Below are positions 1 to 10,323 of a stretch of 64,000 nt of DNA, one piece after another; positions within the stretch are counted from its first letter, which is position 1, and the number at the start of each line of letters is the position of its first letter. The notes under the pieces were generated by a model. The model searched no databases. It saw only the letters and a program-made list of their open reading frames with translations, and was not told the DNA's origin. A program made the position numbers and the translations under genes. Source of the DNA: Gordionus sp. m RMFG-2023 (lineage: Eukaryota; Nematomorpha; Gordioida; Chordodea; Parachordodidae); NCBI RefSeq assembly GCF_954871325.1, contig NC_088775.1, forward strand, positions 22,669,561-22,733,560. Reading direction: 5' to 3'.

Positions 1-2635
1 TGCGACTCGAGCCAAGTTTCTAGTCGAAAAAACGACTTTGACTCGAGTCGACTAAATGAGCCGCATTGGTCGGCTCGCTTAGTCGGCTCATGTAGTCGGC
101 TCGCTTAGTCGGCTCTTAATCGGCTCGTGTATTTGACTCGTTGGGTCTGCTCAATTTTTTTGTTTTTTTTATAAAATCTGGTAAATTGCTAAATTTTGGG
201 AAACTGATTAATGTGCACAAAATTATAGTAAGAATATGTTGTTTTTAAAGTTTTTCGATTTTTTTGCCATAAATGGGCTAAAATAAGTATTGCTAACATG
301 TTTAAATAAAATTTTAGTGAAGATGCACCCTAGATAAGTTTCAATTGTCATAATCGTTGTTTTTAAAGTTTTTCGAATTTTTTTGTCGTAAATGGGCTAA
401 AATAAGCATTGCTAATATGTTTAAATAAAATTTTAGTGAAGATGTTCCATAGATAAGTGACAATTGTCATAATCGTTATTTTTGAACTTTTTTGAATTTT
501 TTTAAAGCAAGTGGGCTAAATAAGCATCGCTAACATGTTTAAATAAAATTTTAGTGAAGATGTACTCTAGATACAGGGTTTCCCATTCATAAAAAGAAAA
601 TCGTAATTTTTTTGTCAATTTTTCTTAAACTTTTATTTATTTTAGTTATTCCTTTTTAATTTATTTCTAAATTTTTGCGATTTCTTTACGTTTGTTTTCT
701 TACTGTATCTTTTCTCAATTTATTTCTAACTCTTTGCTATTTTCTTTACTTTTTTTTTTCTTACTATATCTTCTCTCAATTTATTTATCTTCAATTTATA
801 AATTTAGGTCCATTTTTTTAACAATTCTTTACGTTACAGATACAATATTCTTTTAATGATTTTTTCATTGTAATCTTTTACATACATTTTTAACCTTTTC
901 AATCTCGTCATTTTTAATCTTTATTTTTTTTTGACCTCTTCTCATTTTTGATAAAAAATTTTAAAATTATATTTAATGTTTTTGGCAGATAATATAATTA
1001 CAATTGCTAAATTATAAATTAATCGTTTAGTTGGTTTACCTTAACTGTAATACCAAACGATATTTAAATTAATAAAATATAATCATTTTTAAATTCTTAT
1101 TTTTAAAACGCATTAGAAAATTATTATTATTTAAAACAATAGGAGAGGAAGACAGACTAAATTAAATTAATTTTTTTTTTATATTATCATGGATTTTAAT
1201 TAGAGTTATTTTTGTAAATTATTATAATATAAAGTGTAGGTTATTTTATAAATAAAGATTATATATAGTAAAAAAAATGCGTCCTTATTTTTTTTTTTAA
1301 AATTTTTAAATTAGTTTGATCAAAGTCAGATATAAAATAGATGTTTTAACTAAATGGTCTTTAATAAACAAAATTATATGTACTAAGATTTTGTAATGAA
1401 CTAAACTAGCAAAAATAATTATCAAAAATAAGAAGAAAAAATAGATAAATGCACAAAAAAATAAAGATTAAAAATGACCAAATTGAAAAGGTTAAAAATG
1501 TATGCAAAAGATTAAAATGTATAAATCATAAAAAGAATATTATATCTCTATGTATGATGAATAAAAAAGTAAATTGTTAAAAAAAATGGACCTAAATTTA
1601 TAAATTGAAGAAATAAATTGAGAGAAGATAGAGTAAGAAAAATAAAAGTAAAGAAAATCGCAAAAGGTTAGAAATAAATTGAGAAAAGATACAGTTAGAA
1701 AAAAAACGTAAAGAAATCGCAAAAATTTAGAAATAAATTAAAAAGGAATAACTAAAATAAATAAAAGTTTAAGAAAAATTAAAAAATATTATGATTTTCT
1801 TATTTTGAATGGGAAACCCTGTATCTAGGGTACATCTTCACTAAAATTTTATTTAAACATGTTAGCAATGCTTATATTAGCCCATTTACGTCAAAAAAAT
1901 TCGAAAAACTTTAAAAACAACGATTATGACAATTGTCACTTATCTAGGGTTCACTAAAATTATATTTAAACATGTTAGCAATGCTTATTTTAGCCCATTT
2001 ACGTCAAAAAAATTCGAAAAATTTTAAAAACAACGATTATGACAATTGTCACTTATCTAGGGTACATCTTCACTAAAATTTTATTTAAACATGTTAGCAA
2101 TGCTTATTTTACTCCATTTACGTCAAAAAAATTCGAAAAACTTTAAAAACAAAGATTATGAGAATTGTCACTTATCGAGGGTACATCTTCACTAAAATTT
2201 TATTTAAACATGTTAGCAATACTTATTTTAGCCCATTTATGCCAAAAAAATTCGAAAAACTTTAAAAACAACGATTATGATAATTGTCACTTATCGAGGG
2301 TACATCTTCACTAAAATTTTATTTAAACATGTTAGCAATATTTATTTTAGCCCATTTATGCCAAAAAAATTCGAAAAACACAACATATTCTTATTATAAT
2401 TTTCTTCACATTAATCAGTTTCCCATAATTTAGCAATTTACCAGATTTTATAAAAAAAAACAAAAAAATTGAGCAGACCCAACGAGTCAAATACACGAGC
2501 CGACTAAGGGAGCCGACTACACGAGCCGACTAAGCGAGCCGACTACATGCGCCGACTAAGCGAGCCGACTACATGCGCCGACTAAGTGAGTCGGCTCATT
2601 CGGCTCCTTGATCGGTTGAGTCGGAGCCGTTTTTT
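1..2635. mobile_element. Large foldback (palindromic) element, outer arms
   Basis: The left arm (about 1-571) and right arm (about 1823-2635) are inverted copies. The left edge carries repeated GTCGGCTC motifs and the right edge the complementary GAGCCGAC motifs, followed in mirror order by the same 'GTTGGGTCTGCTCAA' block and by 118-bp tandem units. The units recur three times on the left and about five times on the right. No open reading frame of note is present, so this looks non-autonomous. The left terminus may extend beyond the window. The centre is occupied by another foldback (573-1822). The GTCGGCTC-rich ends resemble those at 6110-6567, so the two may be related. Family assignment is uncertain; the arms-with-tandem-repeats design matches Foldback-type elements. 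Confidence 0.75.
573..1822. mobile_element. Inner foldback element with ACAGGGTTTCCCATTC termini
   Basis: The element begins ACAGGGTTTCCCATTC and ends with the exact inverse GAATGGGAAACCCTGT. Its arms (about 590-1110 and 1390-1805) are mirror images rich in T on the left and A on the right. A second copy with the same termini and core lies at 55065-57120. It sits at the symmetry centre of the outer palindrome, so it is either a late insertion into the loop or part of one composite unit. No coding sequence is seen; the open frame on the minus strand near 1540-1722 is a by-product of the A/T-rich arm. Confidence 0.75.
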
Positions 2636-3949
2636 ACTACTAAGGTGGCAATATTTATTTGTTTTTGTATTCTCCGCTTTTGAGATGGAGTTGGCAGAAA
2701 AAAATCTGGCAAAACGATCAACGATAGTCCCAAGCGAGAGGTAAACCTAAAATAATTTTTTTATTATTTTCAAATCTAAAAATATTTTAAATATTCATTT
2801 ATTGTTTTTAAAATTAAAATTAAATATTATTTAAAAAGTAGCATAAATATATTTATAGTTATCCAAGGTAATAATCAATTCTTGAATATATTTTTATTAC
2901 TAAAAAAAGAAATCGTTTGGCCTCAGAGACGTTTAAACAATGTTTGTGTTTAAATTCTTGGAATACGAATATAATGAACAATCAATTCTGGACATAATTT
3001 TTATATGTATATATTTATAGAAAAATATAAATTTTTGTATATTAATATATATCATATATAATTAAATAAAAATATTTAAACTATAAAGGTATCAAAGATT
3101 TTAGATGTTTTGAGCATAGTAAGGGTTCTTGTTTCAAACTGTTGTTTTTTATGAATACTGGAGAACATTAGTGTTTTAATAATAATTGACTTTAACTAAA
3201 ATAGTTTTTTATATTAACTTTAGTTTGTAAAAAAAATTGAATTTTGAACTCTAGAAAAATTACACAATAAATTGTAACTGGGATTCACTTTGTTTTATTA
3301 AGAAGAATATAGGTTCTATCAAAACTAGTTGCTTCAACGAGGAAATATTTAAATTATAACATTAATGTGTAGTCCAATCGTTAATCTATAAAATAAAATA
3401 TGAAACAAAACTAGATAAGTTTATGTGATAATTGGTTTTCTGGCACAGTCTCCGGCCATAAGATGTTTAAGAATTATATTAAAAATTACAAAAAATATAT
3501 TAACATATCATCTATTTTAAAAATTATGAACTGGATGTTTGTTCACCCACAAGTTTCAAGTAGAATTTATTAATTAGACTAAATCCATAGACAACTTAAT
3601 AGTCTAATGGTAACGCTAAATAATACTATACCTAACAGGATAGCTAGATAAAAAATTTTTTTTGAAATAAAAATACTATAGACGTTATATTATAAATCTA
3701 AAAAAAAATTCATATTAATATTTTTATTGATGTTTCAATGAATATTTTTTTATGAGGTAATGTAAAAGTGGTTAATAGAACGCTACTTTACTTTATAAAA
3801 TACGATAATCCTTATAACAACACGCTTTGAAATTCTAAATTTATATAATATCAGTTTTCTGATTTTGAAGAAGTATTTAAATGAGATAGTTTGCTTCATG
3901 AATCTTTTTCTAGGGTTCATCTATAATGAAATATAGATTTTTCATCTTG
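2636..3949. other. A+T-rich stretch without a recognised gene
   Basis: I see no sizeable reading frame or known element here. One short plus-strand candidate is noted: an ATG at 2685 opens a frame of 18 codons that ends at a good donor-like AG/GTAAAC at 2740/2741. It could be a first coding exon of an unknown gene or chance. Confidence 0.4.
2685..2740 (+). CDS. Possible first coding exon, unknown gene
   Basis: An ATG opens 18 codons with noticeably higher G+C than the surroundings, reading MELAEKNLAKRS and on to a serine-glutamate-arginine junction, and ends at AG/GTAAAC, a plausible splice donor. No partner exon downstream could be recognised before the satellite array at 3950. This is a weak call based only on composition and a donor-like site. 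Confidence 0.18.
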
Positions 3950-5960
3950 GATTTAATAGAGTATAAAAATATTTATGACTATTGTCACTTTTCTATGGCA
4001 CATATTCATTGAAATTATAATAAAATAATTTACAATTTATATCTTAACCATTTTCTTAAAAATATTTAAAAAAAATTACAATGGCTATTATTACTTTTCC
4101 ATGGTACATCTTCACTAAAATTTTAATTCAACATATATTTTTACATATTTGCTTTGAAAAAATCGAAAGAGTTCAAAAATAACGATTATGACAATTGTGA
4201 TTTTTCTATGGTATATCTTAATTGAAATTTTAATTTAACATATTTACAACATATATTTTTACCCATTTGCTTTAAAAAAATTCGAAAAAGTTCAAAAATA
4301 ACGATTATGACAATTGTCATTTTTCTATAAGTCATCTTCATTGAAAATTTAATTTAACATGTTTACAATTTATATTTTTACACATTTGCTTTAAAAAAAT
4401 TCGAAAAAGTTCAAAAATAAAGATTAGGACAATTGTCATTTTTCTATGGGTCATCTTCATTGAAAATTTAATTTAACATGTTTACAATATATATTTTTAC
4501 ATATTTGCTTTAAAAAAATTCGAAAAAGTTCAAAAATAAAGATTATGACAATTGTCACTTTTCTATGGTACATCTTCACTGAAATTATAATTTAACAGAT
4601 TTACAACATATATTTTTACAAATTTGCTTTAAAAAAATTCGAAAAAGTTCAAAAATAACAATTATGACAATTGTCATTTTTTTACATCTTCATTGAAAAT
4701 TTAATTTAACATGTTTACAATATATATTTTTACATATTTGCTTTAAAAAAATTCGAAAAAGTTCAAAAATAAAGATTATGACAATTGTCACTTTTCTATG
4801 GTACATCTTCACTGAAATTATAATTTAATAGATTTACAACATATATTTTTACAAATTTGCTTTAAAAAAATTCGAAAAAGTTCAAAAATAACAATTATGA
4901 CAATTGTCATTTTTTTATGGGTCATCTTCATTGAAAATTTAATTTAACATGTTTACAATATATATTTTTACATATTTGCTTTAAAAAAATTCGAAAAAGT
5001 TCAAAAATAAAGATTATGACAATTATCACTTTTCTTTGGTACATCTTCACTGAAATAATAATTTAACAGATTTACAACATATATTTTTACAAATTTGTTT
5101 TAAAAAAATTCGAAAAAGTTCAAAATAACAATTATGACAATTGTCATTTTTTTATGAATCATCTTCATTGAAAATTTAATTTAACATGTTTATAATATAT
5201 ATTTTTACATATTTGCTTTAAAAAAATTCGAAAAAGTTCAAAAATAAAGATTATGACAATTGTCACTCTTCTATGGTACATCTTCACTGAAATTATAATT
5301 TAACAGATTTACAACATATATTTTTATAAATTTGCTTTAAAAAAATTCGAAAAAGTTCAAAAATAACAATTATGACAATTGTCATTTTTTATGGGTCATC
5401 TTCTTTGAAAATTTAATTTAACATGTTTACAATATATATTTTTACATATTTGCTTTAAAAAAATTCGAAAAAGTTCAAAAATAAAGATTATGACAATTGT
5501 CACTTTTCTATGGTACATCTTCATGAAATTATAATTTAACAGATTTACAACATATATTTTTACAAATTTGCTTTAAAAAAATTCGAAAAAGTTCAAAAAT
5601 AACTATTATGACAATTGTCATTTTATTATGGGTCATCTTCATTGAAAATTTAATTTAATATGTTTACAATATATATTTTTACATATTTGCTTTAAAAAAA
5701 TTCGAAAAAGTTCAAAAATAAAGATTATGACAATTATCACTTTTCTTTGGTACATCTTCACTGAAATTATAATTTAACAGATTAATATATTTTTACAAAT
5801 TTGTTTTAAAAAAATTCGAAAAAGTTCAAAAATAACAATTATGACAATTGTCATTTTTTTATGGTAGATCTTCACTGAAATTTTAATTTAACATTTTCAC
5901 AATTTATATTTTTACTAATTTATATCAAAAAATTTTTAAAAAATAACGATGACAATTGCC
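3950..5960. repeat. Satellite array, about 119-bp monomers, dimeric higher order
   Basis: About 17 tandem monomers of 117-119 bp are visible. Each contains TTTAAAAAAATTCGAAAAAG and a perfect 14-bp dyad ATGACAATTGTCAT. From about 4418 to 5836 two monomer types alternate strictly: one reads GGTACATCTTCACTG...AACAGATTTACAACA, the other GGGTCATCTTCATTG...AACATGTTTACAAT, giving a dimer of about 237 bp repeated six times. The outer monomers (3950-4300 and 5840-5960) are more degenerate. The monomer is homologous to the 118-bp units in the arms of the 1-2635 palindrome. No coding sequence is expected. Confidence 0.93.
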
Positions 5961-6109
5961 ATTCTCCATTGATTAAGTTTATAGAAGCTTTAAGTAACTT
6001 TTCCCGCCCATTTATATTAATATCTAATAAATATTATTTATATTTATATATTTATTGGAGTTGGAGTCAACACTTATAGAAGCCTTTTGGACGAAAAAAA
6101 TGTAGATAT

Positions 6110-6567
6110 GGGTCAGGTCAGGTGAAAAAAAGCAACCCAAACCTTAGGTCGTCTTTTAAAAAAACGACCCATATTTTGGGTCGGATTGAATAAAACCACC
6201 ACAACTTTGGTTGAAGTGGTAAAAAGCGACCCGATGTTTGAGTCTGAGTCGCAAAAACAAACCAAACTTAGAGTCTGAATCGCAAAAACAAACCAAACTT
6301 TGAGTCTGAGTCGCAATAACAAACCAAACTTTGAGTCTGAGTCGAAAAATACGGCCCAAACTTCGAGTCAGAGTCGAAAAATACGACATATATTTTGAGT
6401 CGAAATCGTTTTTTTCGGCTTGGACTCGGGTCGGAATCGAAAAAACGGCCCATATTTTGGGTCGAGGTCGTTTTTTTCGGCTTGGACTGAGTCGGAGTCG
6501 AAAAAAACGACCCAAAATTTGGGTCAACTCAGTTCGAGCCGACTCGGCTAAGCCGATTAACAACACT
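6110..6567. repeat. 31-bp minisatellite at the end of a TAGTGTTGTTAA-type element
   Basis: From 6240 to about 6400 a unit built on GAGTCTGAGTCGCAAAAACA is repeated at 31-32 bp spacing at least four times, flanked by related GACCC/GGGTC-rich blocks. The right edge, GCCGATTAACAACACTA, is the inverse of the terminus AGTGTTGTTAAACGGC seen in MITEs at 20492 and 50997. I read this as the long, repeat-built terminal arm of a related DNA transposon. Open frames on both strands here (up to 146 codons) are by-products of the repeat. Confidence 0.7.
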
Positions 6568-7070
6568 AGTAATAGGACTTGCCCATCGAACATCATTCAC
6601 CGCCTCAATAATTTCATCATGTATCCATTTTTTAAGTTCTTTGCTCACCAGATCAATTTTTGAATAAGGTATATGTCTAGGTGGTATAATTTTAGGTTGG
6701 GCATCTCTTCTTAAATGTAGTTTAACGCTTGCTTTGTTGATTGGTCCCTTAGTCAATTTGGATTCGCACTCTTTAATCAATTTTTTAATTTCACGTAATT
6801 TGTGTCAATATTTGCTATAAATTAATTTAAAATATTTTTGAAGGCGTTAATCCATGTACGTCCCAACAAAACATTTTTCCTTGACTCAACGACTACCGCT
6901 TGTAAATATTTTGAGATACCTTAATAAGTCACTTTAACTTGCGTAATGCATGATCTTAATTAAATTTCCGTCATAGGCGGTAAGTTGTAACTCGGATCTT
7001 TTAACATCTCTAATACTAAGTTTTTTAGCCAAATTATGAGGTATAATGGTGTATTTGGAACCCGTGTCGA

Positions 7071-7653
7071 CAGCGTCTACATGAGCGGGAGGGGTAGAAA
7101 CTTTTGCATCCTATTTTTTGAGGGGGGGGAGGGTAGGAAATAGGCTGTTTTAATGGGGTAGGATAAATTTTTTGGGGGGTTATCTATTAAATTTTGAGAT
7201 GAAATAAGACAAAATTTATTGCTGTAAAAATTAATACTTTTATTATAGAATTATTATAATACAATTCATCGATCAAATCTATATATTGCAAACAATCATA
7301 CACACTGTTATTCAAATAAATCTTTCTGCTATCCTTTTAAATGTAATTTAAAAGGTTCAGATATTTCAGCAAGCTCATAATGCCATAATAATTAAATTCA
7401 TTGTAAATAATGGAGGTTTTAATTTTTATTATCTAAAAAATAAATTCTTTAAATTGACAAAATATCGATAGTTGGTAGTAGAGATAGATTAATTTAAGTT
7501 ATCCTAGATAAATTCTCTGAAAAGTGTATCAATAAATTGAAAAGGTGATAATAATAGAATGACACCGCCGCCGAAGGAGGCGAAATGTTTTAGGGGTGTG
7601 GCAAAGGTTTTTGAAGGGAGTTTGCATCCAGTGAAAATCCTGTGTAGACGCTG
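7071..7653. mobile_element. hAT-type MITE with 8-bp target duplication
   Basis: The ends are CAGCGTCTACA and TGTAGACGCTG, exact inverses, and the flanks carry a perfect 8-bp direct repeat CGTGTCGA (7063-7070 and 7654-7661). An 8-bp duplication with CAG-starting ends is the hAT signature. The 583-bp interior has no transposase. The target is the protease of LTR fossil A; the duplicated octamer covers the Asp-Thr-(Gly) codons of its active site. A truncated relative with the same CGTCTACATGAGCG end is at about 20245-20290. Confidence 0.9.
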
Positions 7654-8018
7654 CGTGTCGACTTGCATAGTTGTTATAATATCATTTAATTTTAAAGTAG
7701 TCATAAATGCCTTATCTTTATCATTAAGCATGTCCCCAAATAAATTGTTAATGTTAAAATCGTATTAATCTTTATTTTTTGTAGAGTCGACTTTCTCTTC
7801 AACAATTTCTTCATATTCATATTATGGTCGTTGTTGTTATATTGTATTTGCTTTCTCTGATTGTTGTCGCTACCTCTATAATTATTTGAATTGTTATTAT
7901 AGGATTGGTAATTATTGCGATTTTGATCACCATATTGGAACTGTTTCCTCTGATTATTATCATGCCATGTATTATTTCTACCGTAATTAGATTGATTATT
8001 ATTGTTGTAGCAATAGTT

Positions 8019-9047
8019 CATAGGCGTAGCCGGGGGGGGGAGGCAAGAGGAAATCCCCCCCCTTCAGAAATTTATCACTTTTTGTGAATATCATTATCCC
8101 ACTTAGTCCTCCCCCACTCCCTGGCCCCCAAAAATGTATGCATATAACTTAAACAATAATTTGAAAGAAAGAATGTAAAAGTTAATATTTTTTTATAAAA
8201 ATATTCATCATAATTTATACATTTTTGGAAAAAAGGATTTATATATATATAAAAAGTGAACCAAAAATGTTTTTTAAGAAATGGAATATGAGCCAAAGAT
8301 AAGTCTTAAGACAAAAGTGAAATGTATTATATTTATTAATAATAGATCCATAAAATTACTAAATAATATAATATATATTATATAATTTTTTATAAAGTGA
8401 GTAATTTTATTTTATTTATCTTAATAAAAGTAAAATATAATTATAAAACTATTGATAAAATTAAATCATAAATTAAATGAAAAATTAAAGGACAATACAA
8501 ACAGTGGAATATTATATGTCGTAGATTTACAATATATCTAATTTTATCAATTATCATATGACAATCAAGTAATTTTTATCAATATAGCGAATTATATATA
8601 TTACAGAATATAAAATATTGATAAAGACATCAGAAAATATCTTTTAAAGACATTGTGAGATAAATAATATGAAGATTAATTTTCAATAATTTATTTGAAA
8701 TAAATAGATGGCGTTAAATAATTGAATGCAAATTGTTGTTATATTTATTATCAAGAGCATTGATTTGTAAAATTTGTTAAAATATTAACTGTAATATATT
8801 ATCTAACTGTCAAATATATCTGTAAAAGTGGAATTTTACCTAGTATATAGAGGAATATCAACTATATGCCTACTTACTTTTCTAAATAAATTTCTTATAC
8901 TTATTTGGAAATTATTACCATGCTTTTATATTATAGTATATACAAGTAATTTATTATATTTTATATAAACTAATAAAAATATATTTCATATTTGTTCCAG
9001 GCTTATTTAATTCCATCTCCCCTTAAAAAATCCTGGCTACGCCTAAG
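8019..9047. mobile_element. Non-autonomous hAT element, CATAGGCGTAGCC ends
   Basis: The element starts CATAGGCGTAGCC followed by a run of ten or more G, and ends GGCTACGCCTAAG. The flanking octamers CAATAGTT (8011-8018) and CTATAGTT (9048-9055) match at seven of eight positions, as expected for an ageing hAT target duplication. The 1,029-bp interior is A+T-rich and shows no credible transposase. It interrupts the asparagine-rich gag segment of fossil A. A fragment with a related end (AGCTACATCACC preceded by C-runs) is at about 23788-23830. Confidence 0.88.
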
Positions 9048-10086
9048 CTATAGTTGTTGTAGTTATAGTTATTATAATTATCATGGTATCTAGAATTAAT
9101 TACCGTAATTCCTTTCATAGTATCTAAAATTATTATTATCGCAATTCCTATTTTTATTCCTATTATAATTATTATCTTTCTTATCATAATTTTGTCTAAA
9201 ATTATTTCTAAATTATTATTAGGTCTAAAATTATTTCTAAATTATTATTAGGTCTAAAATTATTTCTAAATTATTATTAGGTCTAAAATTATTTCTAAAT
9301 TATTATTAGTTCTAAAATAATTATTATTATCATTCTTACAGTTGTATCTAGGAAAAATGTTATCGGAAGTGTTTTGGTTAACTAAATCTTTGTGCTCATT
9401 ATTTTTAATGTTAAAGTTTTTATCTTTATCGGACTTTTTATCATAATTAACATAACTTATATTATCAATATCTGATTTATAATTAATGTTATCTAATCTA
9501 ATTCTTATCTCCACCATTTCATTTAAGGTTAAATTAATATTTTTACTTAATTTATATTTTATTTTATCGTTTAAGGTAGACGTTCTTAACTTTTCTTTTA
9601 TCCTACTATCATCAGAAAAATGACATTTTTTATTTAATTTAGATACTCTAACGTACCATTCTAAAAAAATTTCGTTAAGATTTTGACATGCTAAATTAAA
9701 TTTGTTAATTGAAATATTTATATCCTGTATTGGTAAAAGTTATCCTAATTTTTTAATCACTATATTAAGGTCTAAAATCTCAGTATTTGAACAAATAGAT
9801 TTAATATTGTCAAACACATCATCAGATAAATTAGCAAGTAAAAAGTATTTATTTTAACGGAGTTCGATGATGTGCTGGTCGAAAAGTAGTCAAGTGCCCT
9901 TTCTATGTAAACCTCAGTCAGTGGTCTAATAAGCTTAGGAATCTTGTAAGGTGTACAATAAGAAATCTCATTAAGTGCCAATTTTATATCCATTTATTAT
10001 TATCTTTTATAAAATATTACATTAACATATTATATTTTAAACAAAAATGTTAATGTGTGTTTTCGTAATATAAAAAATGATATTGT

Positions 10087-10323
10087 TCAAATCTTCACAA
10101 ATGTGCATCTTATTTGCACGAATTTGGAATCTTTGTATGCAAGAAACTTGCCATTTAAGGCCTCATAGTAACTTAACATCTCCTTTAAGTTATAAAACTC
10201 GAAGAATATATCTCCATGAACGGGTCCTCTCGTATATTGTACATCAGAATTGTCGGTAAGCTCGTACAATATGTCATATACAGAGATCGAGGATGGGATA
10301 TTAATTATTTTAAACGAATACAT
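10087..10323 (-). CDS. Small RRM-like ORF upstream of a gag fossil
   Basis: This 78-codon frame starts at an ATG and is uninterrupted. It has the layout of an RNA-recognition motif: an RNP2-like strand near residues 4-9 (FKIINIP), a helix (VYDILYELTD), an RNP1-like strand with aromatic residues near residues 37-44 (GDIFFEFYN), a second helix (LKEMLSYYEALNGK) and a final strand. It ends about 90 bp before the gag-like segment of LTR fossil A on the same strand, so it may be a first ORF of that element or a separate host-derived fragment. RNA binding is inferred from the fold pattern only. Confidence 0.45.
   Translation of the reverse strand: MYSFKIINIPSSISVYDILYELTDNSDVQYTRGPVHGDIFFEFYNLKEMLSYYEALNGKFLAYKDSKFVQIRCTFVKI

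Larger units (their letters stand above)
6568..9993 (-). mobile_element. Ty3/gypsy-like LTR retrotransposon fossil A (gag to RT)
   Basis: Read on the minus strand, the parts in order are a gag-like segment (about 9993-9500), an asparagine-rich nucleocapsid-like segment (about 9520-9056 and 8010-7740), an aspartic protease region around 7060 and 7660, and the start of reverse transcriptase (about 6780-6576, with the family-typical HLRRDAQP...PRHIPYSKIDLVSKEL...DEIIEAV pattern). The element is broken, with several interruptions, and lacks RNase H, integrase and recognisable LTRs here. Two hAT MITEs are inserted in it (7071-7653 and 8019-9047). The 3' side is cut off at the repeat ending at 6567. 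Likely old. Confidence 0.75.

Noticed and set aside
3950-5960. CRISPR-like array
   Set aside because: Units are uniform tandem monomers of about 119 bp with no alternating unique spacers, and the genome is eukaryotic.
6156-6663. Frames of 110-146 codons on both strands
   Set aside because: They translate the 31-bp minisatellite and its inverted relatives; the peptides are periodic and belong to repeat DNA.
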